A DNA stretch of 45,854 nucleotides from Microbacteriaceae bacterium PS02067 (GTDB lineage: Bacteria > Actinomycetota > Actinomycetes > Actinomycetales > Microbacteriaceae), in assembly GCA_029960085.1 (NCBI GenBank), contig JASCPG010000019.1, positions 1 to 45,854 on the forward strand, in the 5' to 3' direction. The notes below the pieces were generated by a model. It ran no database searches. It was not told the DNA's origin and worked only from the letters and a program-made list of their open reading frames with translations. Both the position numbers and the translations under genes were made by a program. Position 1 is the stretch's first letter; every line of letters begins with the position of its first letter. Positions 24,968 through 32,473 of the stretch are shown here, one piece after another.

Positions 24968-26016
24968 TCGGTATCCCAGAGTGTGTAGGAGATGACGGCG
25001 CCGATGGGAAGGTCTCCTAGCGGCGTGAGCCTTACGGACTCCTCGCCGACGATGCGACCAGTGTTGGTCGAGATCAGGAGGAGATTCTTGAAGTTCGGAT
25101 TGTCGGCGTCGTCTGCGCTGAGGACGACGACTTCGCGCCCGGAGCGATCTTTGGCGACGCCTTCCACCTTCGCGCCGGGAGCGTCGCGGAGCAGGTCGAG
25201 GACCTCGCTCTGCTGTTGGTTCGTCAGCGTCCACTGAGCGAAGGCATTCGTTGTCGCGCTGATGATGTCTGACGCGGTGGGTTTCTGTGCGAGCGCAGAC
25301 CAGTGCGCGCGAAGGAAGTCGAAGAGATCCTCCGCGGAGTCACCGGGGGGTTCAGCGACGAACGCATCGAGGCCTCCGGGCGGGAACTTCGTGTCGACCA
25401 GAATCGTGCCGGGCGCTGGTCCATCCGTCGAGGCGGGTGCGGAAGTCCCGTCAGAAGCCCAATAGGGGACTCCCGCGCGGGTGATGCCACGACCCGACAG
25501 GTCGGCGTTCCACTGCAGGTCGTAGACCTCGGGCGAGATCAGCGCTGAAGTCTGTCCGGAAGGCAGATGGTCCATCTGCAGATACCAGCCAACCGAATGA
25601 CTATGGCGCTGCGCGGTATCCGGGCCGGTGGCCGCCCGCAACCGGACCTGTGCCATGTCGATCTCCTGATCCAGCGAGCTGGCGGAGCCGGAGAGGATCA
25701 GCGGCTGCGGCGTCATTGCAAGGGCGGGCGCCGGGGCCAGCGCGGGCCATACCAAGATGACTCCGACAAACATGGCCATGGTCGCGATCGTCGCGGTCAT
25801 CAGCGCCCGGGCGCGACGACGGCCGCTACGGGCGGAGCGGGCGCGGCGCGGCGCCACGTGCGGCGCCACGCTAGTGGCTGTGCCCACGCCCAGTTCGCGG
25901 AGGATGTCCTCATCTGGGTCAGGCCTGCCGTTAGACGCCCTCGTCGTCAGCGGGTCGAGTGTCAGAATCAACGCGTCGAGTTCGTCATCGCTGAGCTGTC
26001 GTGGATCGACTCTCAT
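24964..26016 (-). CDS. CU044_5270-like membrane protein, sigma-factor partner
   Basis: This 350-residue protein has a cytoplasmic part starting MRVDPRQLSDDELDALIL, a membrane helix at about residues 70-92 and a large outer domain with VGWYLQMDHLPSGQTS and VPYWASDG segments. Architecture, position and overlap with the sigma gene (32 bp) mirror the pair in module A (35 bp). A strong GGAGGAG precedes ATG 26016, which I prefer to the longer frame. It probably senses an outside signal and controls the sigma factor; this is inference. Confidence 0.7.
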   Translation of the reverse strand: MRVDPRQLSDDELDALILTLDPLTTRASNGRPDPDEDILRELGVGTATSVAPHVAPRRARSARSGRRRARALMTATIATMAMFVGVILVWPALAPAPALAMTPQPLILSGSASSLDQEIDMAQVRLRAATGPDTAQRHSHSVGWYLQMDHLPSGQTSALISPEVYDLQWNADLSGRGITRAGVPYWASDGTSAPASTDGPAPGTILVDTKFPPGGLDAFVAEPPGDSAEDLFDFLRAHWSALAQKPTASDIISATTNAFAQWTLTNQQQSEVLDLLRDAPGAKVEGVAKDRSGREVVVLSADDADNPNFKNLLLISTNTGRIVGEESVRLTPLGDLPIGAVISYTLWDTE

Positions 26017-26515
26017 GACTCGTCTCCTCCCTTCTTGTAGCCTGCGGGTCGGGCCAGGCATCGCGTAACGCCTGCCGCGCACGACTGACGCGTTTCCATA
26101 TGGCTTGCTCGCTGCACCCGAGCACCAGCGCCGCATCCGCCGCAGCGAGCTTGTCCCAGATGATCAGCTGCAGTACCTCCCGGTGCGCTGCGCTCAGCGC
26201 CTTCCACGCGGCATCAAGCTCTTCCAGTCGTGCGTCTGGCTCGTATGACTCGTGGACGATCGCATGGTCTCGCGCGGCTTTGCGACGACGCTCCTCGCCA
26301 CGAGCAGCCTGCTTCAGCGAAATGGAGGCCGCTTGGATCAGCCAGCCGATCGGATGCGGGTGATCGCGCGGCAACTTCCGGAATGCGATCTCGAATACTT
26401 CGGAGCAGACATCATCGGCGATCTCATCGCTGGTGACACGCCGCCTCGCGTACCGCCACACAGTCGACTTCGTCCCGCGGTACAGCGCGGCAAACTCGTC
26501 GTCGGTGGTCGCCAT
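25985..26515 (-). CDS. ECF-family RNA polymerase sigma factor
   Basis: This 176-residue protein has region 2 sequence including EFAALYRGTKSTVWRYARRR, DVCSEVFEIAFRKL and HPIGWLIQAASI. Region 4 contains AADAALVLGCSEQAIWKRV. It heads the minus-strand operon of module C and is likely to drive it. ATG 26515 is preceded by GGAAGG; the longer frame from 26584 adds an atypical N-terminus. It is clearly a different sequence from the module A sigma factor, so the two are not a recent duplication. The 26516-26736 interval holds the divergent promoter region. Confidence 0.88.
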   Translation of the reverse strand: MATTDDEFAALYRGTKSTVWRYARRRVTSDEIADDVCSEVFEIAFRKLPRDHPHPIGWLIQAASISLKQAARGEERRRKAARDHAIVHESYEPDARLEELDAAWKALSAAHREVLQLIIWDKLAAADAALVLGCSEQAIWKRVSRARQALRDAWPDPQATRREETSHESRSTTAQR

Positions 26516-26736
26516 CTTGCCTTCCGAATAGCGGTGTGTAAGCAGTACTACCCAGTTACGTCCGTTCTGGCTCGATCCTGACATCTGACGTCCTGTTATC
26601 TGCGTCGGTCTCCGAAGGGACCTTGGAGTTCAGGCCGTGAGGTTGGCACATGCTTGTGAAGACGACCGTGTCATCGAGCTGGAAATGCACGCGTTGCGAG
26701 CCCCTCCACGGCAAGCAAATTTAATACGCTTATTGC

Positions 26737-27000
26737 GTGGCTGGTGTGGAGATGATCGACGGTGTTCCCGTGACTGAAGCTCAGATCGCTGACTGGGTGG
26801 CCGAGGCGGAAGTCGGCTACGACGTTGAGGAGTTGAAGCGTCGTGGGCGGGGGAGGCCTGGGCGGGGGGCGGAGCCCGCGCAGGTGGTGGCGTTGCGCCT
26901 CACGGCGGAGGAGCTCGAAGCACTGGACGCGCGTGCGGCGCGTGAGCACAAGTCGCGTTCGGAGTTGATCCGCGAGGCGATCGCAGCATTCGCCGCGTGA
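26737..27000 (+). CDS. Ribbon-helix-helix (CopG-type) antitoxin
   Basis: This 87-residue protein ends with an RHH fold: VVALRLTAEELEALDARAA as strand and helix, then EHKSRSELIREAIAAF. Its N-terminus (VTEAQIADWVAEAEVGYD) is probably the toxin-binding part. The GTG start lacks a clear Shine-Dalgarno sequence and follows an AT-rich stretch with the dyad AATACGCTTATT, so the message may be leaderless and self-repressed. The toxin partner directly downstream is broken. Confidence 0.75.
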   Translation: MAGVEMIDGVPVTEAQIADWVAEAEVGYDVEELKRRGRGRPGRGAEPAQVVALRLTAEELEALDARAAREHKSRSELIREAIAAFAA

Positions 27001-27237
27001 GGATTCACGGAGTCGGCGCTGAAGCACGGACTGTCTCGTGACGATATCCTCCAGGCGGCCGCCTGGCCGCTGTGGATCGAGGATCTCGATGAGGAGTCGC
27101 CAGCGAGGCAGTTGCGGTTGGGGTTCGACACTCAGGGGTGACTGCTCGAAGTAATCGTGTTGACGTTCGACAGTGGCAACGAGCTTGTCATCCACGCCAT
27201 GAAGGCGCGCCCGCAGATGCTGGATTTGCTGCCATAG
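26997..27237 (+). pseudogene. Inactivated toxin partner of the RHH antitoxin
   Basis: A GTG overlapping the antitoxin stop opens VRIH. A single extra G near 27009 then shifts the frame to ESALKHGLSRDDILQAA and WIEDLDEESPARQLRLGF. An in-frame TGA at 27136-27138 follows, after which coding sense resumes as LLEVIVLTFDSGNELVIHAM and ends at TAG 27235. Correcting the insertion and the nonsense codon gives a protein of about 80 residues, the usual size of a small toxin. The two lesions mean no active toxin, while the antitoxin remains intact. I do not name the toxin family firmly. Confidence 0.65.
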
Positions 27238-27437
27238 AACCGCCCGGAAGCCGTGTTGTAGAGTCGCCGCGAACTCTCAAGTGCGACCCAGCCGCGAGCG
27301 GTCGTACCCTCCGACGGTGGTGGGAACGAAATGGGAAGAGTTCAACCGCGAACGTCGGCGAACACAACTGCAGATGCGTATGAACCGCGGAATCCCGCGG
27401 CGAAAGACGGCGCAAGGACCTCTGCGTAGGCGTGATT

Positions 27438-27465
27438 CGAGGGTTCAAATCCCTCCGTCTCCGCC
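27438..27465 (+). repeat. Terminal att core (attR) of the island
   Basis: These 28 bp are identical to 7152-7179 in the tRNA. It is the longest copy after the tRNA itself, consistent with the outer boundary. An IS481 remnant starts at the next base. The 27238-27437 arm holds no gene and little of the right-arm pattern seen in modules A and B. Confidence 0.8.
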
Positions 27466-27475
27466 GTGTGATGTC

Positions 27476-28189
27476 TCAGGACATCGTGACCGGATGAACC
27501 CCCGGTTTCGGGGGTTCATCTGATTTTCGTTGGCATCCGCGGGTGGGGTCGAGGGTGAATTCGGCGAGGATTTCGCCGGTGTCTCGGGTGCTGATGATCG
27601 CGTGGTTGTTGTGGATGAGGGCGATGATCTCGACACGGGTGTGGGCTCTTCCGATGCCGAGGTGGAGCAGCCGTCCGGAGTGTCGGATGATGATCTTGCC
27701 GTCGCGGTCGATGGTGTCGTTGCGGACGCGCCAGACGTCCGGGTCCTCGGGTGAGGTGGGGGCCGCTTTCGGAATCAGGGCGTAAGCGGCGCCGGGGGTC
27801 TTCCGGTTCAGCGCGCGGTGCGGACGGACCTCGTTGTAGTGGTGCCGGAACGTGTCGAGGTGTTGCTGCAGTTCTGCGATCGTTGTCGCGGGGCGGGTGG
27901 CGAGGTACTTCTTCAGCGTCTCCGTGATCGTGTCAGCGCCGGCATCCAGCCCGTCGGCGACCAGTTCGTCCCGCAGGACGATGACCCGGGCTCGGACGAG
28001 TTCCGGGGTGCGGTTCGGGCTGGACCGGGGGCGCCGGGAGTGCTGCTCGAACGCGGATTCGCCCTCGGTCAGCCACCGGTGGTGCAACGTGTGCACGAGC
28101 GATTTCGAGACGCCATACCGGGCAGCGACCTCCCGGTAAGAGAGTCCCTGGACGGTGACGGCTGTGATGAGCACCTCGTATTTGGCCAC
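27476..28189 (-). pseudogene. IS481 transposase with in-frame loss of the DDE core
   Basis: The N-terminal helix-turn-helix half is normal (LSYREVAARYGVSKSLVHTL, SRRPRSSPNRTPELV) up to LVADGLDAGADTI. The sequence then jumps to TETLKKYLATRPATTIAELQ and continues with the normal C-terminal RHHYNEVRPHRALN and a beta-rich tail. About 100 residues or more, carrying the DDE catalytic acids, are missing without loss of frame. The 237-residue product would bind DNA but not transpose, and might act as a repressor of related elements. Confidence 0.8.
27493..27520. terminator. Perfect hairpin at the end of the IS481 remnant
   Basis: Arms of 12 bp (27493-27504 and 27509-27520) enclose the loop GTTT, and on the plus strand TGATTTTCG follows. 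It lies inside the last codons of the transposase frame. It probably blocks transcription entering or leaving the element. Confidence 0.7.
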
Positions 28190-28193
28190 CGTC

Positions 28194-28281
28194 CACGATG
28201 TCCCGAGACATCCATGACCCGCGCCACGACCCGTTCACGATGTCCTGAGACATGCGTCCACGATGTCCTGAAACCAGACAC
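28194..28281. repeat. Three copies of the IS481 end motif
   Basis: CACGATGTCCTGAGACAT or close variants occur at 28194-28211, 28236-28253 and 28259 onwards. The inverse form is at 27471-27488 at the other end. Repeated end motifs are probably transposase binding sites. Three copies at one end and one at the other is asymmetric. Confidence 0.65.
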
Positions 28282-28304
28282 CTCGGTCTCCGCCACGAGT
28301 TTCT

Positions 28305-28343
28305 GCCCGCGATCCCTTGGAAAAACTGGGATCGCGGGCCTTT
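28305..28343 (+). terminator. Strong rho-independent terminator, probably that of tRNA-Ser(GCU)
   Basis: Arms GCCCGCGATCCC (28305-28316) and GGGATCGCGGGC (28328-28339) pair perfectly across 12 bp, with an 11-base loop and a CTTT run on the plus strand. It directly follows the last att-like flank. Because it would lie about 10 bp behind the tRNA if the island and IS were removed, I infer that it is the displaced tRNA terminator. Confidence 0.75.
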
Positions 28344-28473
28344 CTCGCTTCGCAGAATCGCCAAGCGTGAAGAAATCGTGAAGATTCGCGGAGGACGCCG
28401 GCGAGCGGGCGCTCCGGTGGAAGCAGAGATGCCACCGGCCTCGACGGCTTGCAAGAGTTGGAGAGGTGGCGAG

Positions 28474-28854
28474 TCAGGACCGTTCGCGCGCCCGCTTCGC
28501 GGCGCGGTCGAGTGCCGTGGCGACGTCGTCGAGATCGTCGTCGAAGAGGTCAGAATAGACGTCGAGCGTCATGGCTGCGGAGGTGTGGTCCAGCATGCGC
28601 TGAATCGTCTTCACGTTCGCGCCGGACTGCACCGCGAGCGACGCGGCCGTGTGGCGAAGGTCATGAATGGTCATGAGCGGCAGTTCTGCGACGCGCAGCG
28701 CGGTCTCGAACCAGGACTTTGACCCTTCGCTCGAACGGGTTCTGCGCATGAAGGAGCCCGTGGGGCCGGGGAAGATCAGCGCATCGCGTCGCCGACCTGC
28801 GATCGCCGGTCTGAGCTCGCTCAGAACGAACTCAGGCACCGGCACTGCCCGGGA
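28474..28854 (-). pseudogene. Tyrosine integrase, C-terminal remnant
   Basis: About 125 residues of a phage-type integrase are present: VPVPEFVLSELRPAIAG, LIFPGPTGSFMRR, then the catalytic HDLRHTAASLAVQSGANVKT, MLDHTSAAMTLDVYSDLF and a final helix. The Arg/His box and the nucleophile Tyr are present. The N-terminal arm-binding and core-binding domains and the first catalytic Arg are gone, replaced by an IS3 fragment at about 28855. It lies just outside the island end, where the integrase of a tRNA-targeting element is expected, and may be what remains of the enzyme that built the array. Confidence 0.85.
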
Positions 28855-28858
28855 AATG

Positions 28859-29091
28859 AACGCGATGGCAGAGGCCGTCAACGGGCTCTTCAAGACCGAA
28901 CTGATCCGACGCCGCGGGCCGTGGCGCACGGTCGAGCAGGGCGAACTCGCGACGCTCGAATACGTGTGGTGGTGGAACAACCAGCGCGTCCACGGAGAGC
29001 TCGACATGCGCACCCCCGCCGAGGTCGAAGCCGACTACTACGCTCGCCTCGACACACCCTTGGGAACACCCGTCCCCCGAGCCACCCGATA
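28859..29091 (+). pseudogene. IS3-family transposase, C-terminal fragment
   Basis: The frame begins abruptly at NAMAEAVNGLFKTELI, the block carrying the last catalytic Glu of IS3 transposases. It continues through RRRGPWRTVEQGELATLEYV, WWWNNQRVHGELDMRTPAEV and a normal tail to TAG at 29091. The rest of the rve domain is missing. It abuts the integrase remnant, so this IS or its deletion truncated the integrase. From 29092 to 29301 I see only AT-rich sequence that probably holds the promoter for the next pair. Confidence 0.8.
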
Positions 29092-29301
29092 GGAACGAAA
29101 CTCAGGGTGAATCACTTTGGCTCCGGTATCGGAGATCAACTTTTGGATGATAGATGACCCATCTCGCTTGCTCTAGTCTTTCGGGAGGGATCTGAGCGTC
29201 GGAAACAAGGGACCGCAAATGCGAACAAATTCAGTGTTCCAGGTCTCTCGTGTGTTGCTAAGAAATGTGTCGGTCGGCGACGCTCTTGTAACTACCCGTC
29301 T

Positions 29302-29703
29302 GTGATGGCGGAAACCGGGCCGTGGCCGCGGAGAGTGGGCAATGCGCGACGCCTCCAGTCGATGCTGGTCACCGCAACCGTTCTGCTGTGGTTGATCTCA
29401 GCGATGGTTGTAGCGAGCACGACGTTCGCTGGAGGGCGAGACGGGCGAGACGCAGCATGCCTCCGACAGCAACCGGAGCTGCACTTCTCGGCGATACCTG
29501 AATCGGTACACGCAGTGGGCAGGTGGCAATGGCTGCCGATCGGGATCTCGTGTGAGTACTCGTCCGCGCAGACCGGTGAAACCACCACTGTTGCTCCGCA
29601 CCCGCTGCCTACCATCCTCGTTGCTGTCGCTGCAGGGGCCACTGTCGCCGTCGTCAGCCTGGCGGCATCTATACGTAGACCGAGGAAAGAGGAGAATCAA
29701 TGA
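29302..29703 (+). CDS. Small membrane protein with two transmembrane helices
   Basis: This 133-residue protein has helices at about residues 21-42 and 100-122. Between them is an outer segment of about 55 residues with two cysteines (AACLRQQPE and GISCEYSS). The start is GTG 29302 or ATG 29305. The stop overlaps the next gene's start as ATGA, so the two are made together. It may anchor or help secrete the following protein. I recognise no family. Base composition here is lower in GC than in the chromosomal parts. Confidence 0.65.
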   Translation: MMAETGPWPRRVGNARRLQSMLVTATVLLWLISAMVVASTTFAGGRDGRDAACLRQQPELHFSAIPESVHAVGRWQWLPIGISCEYSSAQTGETTTVAPHPLPTILVAVAAGATVAVVSLAASIRRPRKEENQ

Positions 29704-31022
29704 GTCGTCGAAAGTCCGTCGTCGCCACGGCCGCTTTGGCATGTGGCGTGCTCGCCGCGAGTCTCGGGAGCTTACCTGCCGCAAGCGCCTCACAGTCGCC
29801 CGCCACGCCTGACCAAACCTCTTCATCCCCAGCGCCAGCGGACACCAAGCGCGTGCTGCACATCCCAGTTGCGCTGTCTCAACCGGTGGGACTCAGTGAG
29901 GCGATCGATATCGCCGAAGCGTCAAGCATGCCAATCGTCGGATACCGATTCGAAAACGATGGCGTCGTCGGCGAGTACTTTCCGAATGGGCAGCAGCCTG
30001 AAGAGTTTCGGCAGACCTATATCGCCGATTTCGGGATGGAGCCCAGAATTGTCGGGCTGGTGAAGGAGGTGGCCGTTGACTTCGATGCCAAACCGGGCGC
30101 CGAGCGTTCACCCGAGACGCTCGAGGTAGACGCCGGACTATCGGCACGTTACAACTTTGGGACGAGTAGAGAGGGGAAGATGTGGGATCGACTCGCGGCG
30201 GGGCTCAGTGCCGCCGATTCGCTCGGCGTCCTGCAAGACCCAATTGATCAAGCGGGCATCACTGAAGAGACGTCTGAACCACTCGCACAGCGCTCGACGC
30301 TCGCGCTTTCGTGGGAGCCAACTTTTGCTCGGTTCGATCTCCGCGACACCAGTGCGGGCAAGGCCAGGATCGTGCAGGAGTACGTGTGGAGCGAACCGGG
30401 CTACGACCCCGCGCTACGTGACTTGGACACCGCGCTTGAGTTCGAAATCAATCAGCACAACGACAATATCCTGTTGACAGGGGTACGTCCGAATTGCTTT
30501 TCGTGGAACTATCAAGATCACTTCTGGGCGAAGAACTCGGGCTATACGTGGGGGGTTGCTTCGTGGTTCGGCTTCAGCTACGGCATAGGCGCATACGCGG
30601 ACACCAATGACCTAACGGACTCGTGCTACGTGCAATCGATGGCAATCGGGATCAGCAATCCAGGAAACATCGGTGACGACGGCTACGGCAATCGGCAAGT
30701 GGCACTTTGGATGCTGGCGGACGGAGGCGCTCTGGCGGCCGACAGCGAAGTCAGCGGAGTGATCCAAGCTGTAGAGAAGCTGAGTTGCGACAACTGGCCC
30801 TGGAATGGCCAGATCTCGACGGACTGCGTAGGACTGAACACCAGCTACACCTACAGCGGCTATGGACCGACCTACTACACGACTCTCTCGCGTAGCCGCG
30901 GTTTTCGCGCCCCTGAGAAATGCTGGCAGACCTCTCGCGTGAAGATGCAATGGGAGCCTGGTAAGCCTGAAGACCAGGTATACACCGGCCCGTGTTCCGA
31001 CATGTTCGGCCCCGTCGATTGA
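29700..31022 (+). CDS. Secreted protein of unknown function
   Basis: This 440-residue protein has a Sec signal peptide ending PAASAS at about residue 31, a Ser/Pro-rich linker and two visible regions. The N-terminal 150 residues (VALSQPVGLSEAIDIAEAS, VGYRFENDGVVGEYFPNG) look like a small alpha/beta domain. The C-terminal part is rich in Trp, Tyr and Cys (NCFSWNYQDHFWAKNSGYTW, SYTYSGYGPTYYTTLSRSRG) and is probably a disulfide-bonded surface domain. It is translationally coupled to the membrane protein before it. I do not recognise a family. Confidence 0.7.
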   Translation: MSRRKSVVATAALACGVLAASLGSLPAASASQSPATPDQTSSSPAPADTKRVLHIPVALSQPVGLSEAIDIAEASSMPIVGYRFENDGVVGEYFPNGQQPEEFRQTYIADFGMEPRIVGLVKEVAVDFDAKPGAERSPETLEVDAGLSARYNFGTSREGKMWDRLAAGLSAADSLGVLQDPIDQAGITEETSEPLAQRSTLALSWEPTFARFDLRDTSAGKARIVQEYVWSEPGYDPALRDLDTALEFEINQHNDNILLTGVRPNCFSWNYQDHFWAKNSGYTWGVASWFGFSYGIGAYADTNDLTDSCYVQSMAIGISNPGNIGDDGYGNRQVALWMLADGGALAADSEVSGVIQAVEKLSCDNWPWNGQISTDCVGLNTSYTYSGYGPTYYTTLSRSRGFRAPEKCWQTSRVKMQWEPGKPEDQVYTGPCSDMFGPVD

Positions 31023-31135
31023 CCCATCCGCTCGTCCCGCCGAACTGGCTGGCGGGGACGAGCGGGCCGCGCCGCCATTGGCCGCCCCCGGTCTGGATGC
31101 TCTGCGAGTCGTCGGTCTTGATTTTGATGGGTGCA

Positions 31136-31237
31136 TTACCGAGCGTACTCGGCCGGGGGTAGGTAGCCGAGCGAGGAGTGCCGGCGGTGACGGTTGTATT
31201 GGTCCTTCCAGTCGCCGATCAGGTCAAGCCCCAGGAC
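31136..31237 (-). pseudogene. IS3-family transposase, last residues only
   Basis: On the minus strand LIGDWKDQYNRHRRHSSLGY continues to LPPAEYAR and a TAA at 31136. This is the conserved C-terminal end of an IS3 transposase of a different subgroup from the fragment at 28859. It is cut off at about 31235 by the IS256 element. The 31023-31135 stretch holds nothing I recognise. Confidence 0.7.
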
Positions 31238-32441
31238 GTGGTGTAGTTCGGTTTCCTTCGGTGTGGTGATGTGTCAGGCGCTGAGCTCGAGCGCGGTGTC
31301 GGTGTTCTTCTCCTCGGGGCCGGTGTCGGCGACGAGGGTGAGTCGGGACTTCGCGAGGATGTCGAGGCCGAGGTAGCGGCGTCCTTCGGCCCATTCGTCG
31401 GTCTGCTCGGCGAGGACCGCGCCGACGAGGCGGATGATCGCGTCGCGGTTGGGGAAGATACCCACTGAATCGGCGCGGCGGCGGATCTCGCGGTTCAGTC
31501 TCTCGTTCGGATTGTTGGACCAGATCTGCTGCCAGAGCCCTTCGGGGAACCCAGTGAACGCGAGGATGTCCGCTCGCGCCGCGTCGAGGTGCTCGTGCGT
31601 GTCAGGCAGCTTCCCATCGACGTAGTCCAGCAGCCGATCGAACTGGGCGTTGACCGACTTCACGTCCGGCTGGTCGTAGACCGAGTGCAACATCGCTTTC
31701 ACCGCCGGCCACATGCTCTTCGGTGCCACACTCATCAGGTTGGCCGCGTAATGGGTTCTGCAGCGCTGCCAGACCGCGCCAGGCAGGTTCGCCGCGATCG
31801 CTTCCACCAACCCGGCGTGCGCGTCGCTCGTGACGAGGCGGACTCCGCCCAGGCCGCGGGCGACGAGGTCGGCGAAGAAGCTGTTCCAGGCAGCACCCGT
31901 TTCACTGGTCGCGACGCGCAGGCCGAGAACCTCGCGGCGTCCGTCCGCGGTCACCCCGGTCGCGACCAGTACGACCGCGCCCGTCACCCTGCCGCCCTCA
32001 CGGACCTTCATGGTCAGCGCATCGGCGGCCACGAACGTGAACGGACCCGCGTCACCGAGCGGCCTGTGGCGGAACTGTTCGACGTGCTCGTCGAGGTCCG
32101 CTGCCATCCGGGAGACCTGCGACTTCGACAGCGAGTGAATCCCGAGGGTCTTCACGAGCTTGTCCATGCGACGGGTGGAGACGCCGGCGAGGTAGCAGTC
32201 CGCGACGACGGCGTCTGCGTCGGCGGACAGCAGCGCGTTGATCATGGTCTGCAGCAGGCTGCGCATCAGATCCGGCGACGCATCCGCCAGGGGTTCGTCG
32301 AGCAGGCCGGCAGGGTCGACAATATGAGGTGCGGTCATCGTGAAGATGCCTTTCGAGTGGGTTGTAGGAGATTCCTCGAAGGGACTACACGGTGACCGCG
32401 CCCACGTCTACGACGAGACCGGTCACCGCGAAGTACACCAC
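31238..32441 (-). mobile_element. IS256-family element (ends approximate)
   Basis: The transposase frame is flanked by short matching ends: GTGGTGTAGTTCG at 31238 and GTGGTGTACTTCG on the other strand at about 32441. I could not find a convincing target duplication, so the borders are provisional. It cuts an IS3 remnant on the left and a SUKH-family gene on the right. Confidence 0.5.
31274..32338 (-). pseudogene. IS256 (mutator-type) transposase with in-frame N-terminal deletion
   Basis: The C-terminal 300 residues are a normal mutator-type DDE transposase: YLAGVSTRRMDKLVKTLGI, TFVAADALTMKVREGG, VTSDAHAGLVEAIAANLPGA, WQRCRTHYAANL and NNPNERLNREIRRR. The N-terminus starts normally (DLMRSLLQTMINALLSADAD) but joins directly to AVVADCYL. 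The usual CGAEYGE/RNGYR/FPEWLLERR region of roughly 60 residues is missing with the frame kept, giving 354 residues instead of about 410. The missing part contributes to DNA binding, so I treat it as inactive. Confidence 0.7.
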
Positions 32442-32473
32442 ACTACGGGGCACTACTCCCCACATATGGGGCG

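Larger units (their letters stand above)
19702..27437. mobile_element. Module C: exporter, secreted proteins and sigma pair
   Basis: This 7.7-kb segment lies between core 3 and the terminal core. Almost all genes run on the minus strand from the sigma factor at 26515 to the toxin fragment near 20146. A plus-strand antitoxin with a broken partner lies at the right end. Its right arm is largely diverged from those of modules A and B; only a CGCGGAATCC block and the core are recognisable. Confidence 0.6.
7152..27465. mobile_element. tRNA-Ser-integrated genomic island made of three tandem att-bounded modules
   Basis: A 28-bp sequence inside the tRNA (7152-7179) recurs without mismatch at 27438-27465. 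Between them, 21-bp cores at 10763-10783 and 19681-19701 divide the island into modules of about 3.6, 8.9 and 7.8 kb. All three modules begin with related left-arm sequence, and two end with related right-arm sequence, but their genes differ. The direct repeats at a tRNA 3' end are the classic product of tyrosine-recombinase integration. Inside there is no integrase gene; the only integrase trace is a truncated gene at 28474-28854. I infer repeated insertion at the same site by elements mobilised in trans or by elements that lost their integrase. Confidence 0.8.
27466..28281 (-). mobile_element. Internally deleted IS481-family element
   Basis: The ends are related inverted repeats: GTGTGATGTCTCAGGACATC at 27466 and, on the other strand from 28282, GTGT plus a diverged block and the identical CAGGACATCGTG. 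The element is only about 816 bp, against about 1 kb or more for the family, because the transposase lost its middle. It inserted at the edge of the att core. The right flank CCTCGGTCTCCGCC nearly repeats the left flank CCTCCGTCTCCGCC, which may be an imperfect target duplication or an old tandem att. Confidence 0.7.

Noticed and set aside
27816..28381. Plus-strand 187-codon frame across the IS481 remnant
   Set aside because: It is antisense to the recognisable transposase and has no family features.
31238..32441. Exact ends and target duplication for the IS256 element
   Set aside because: Short matching ends exist, but no flanking direct repeat of 8-9 bp was found, so the borders stay approximate.
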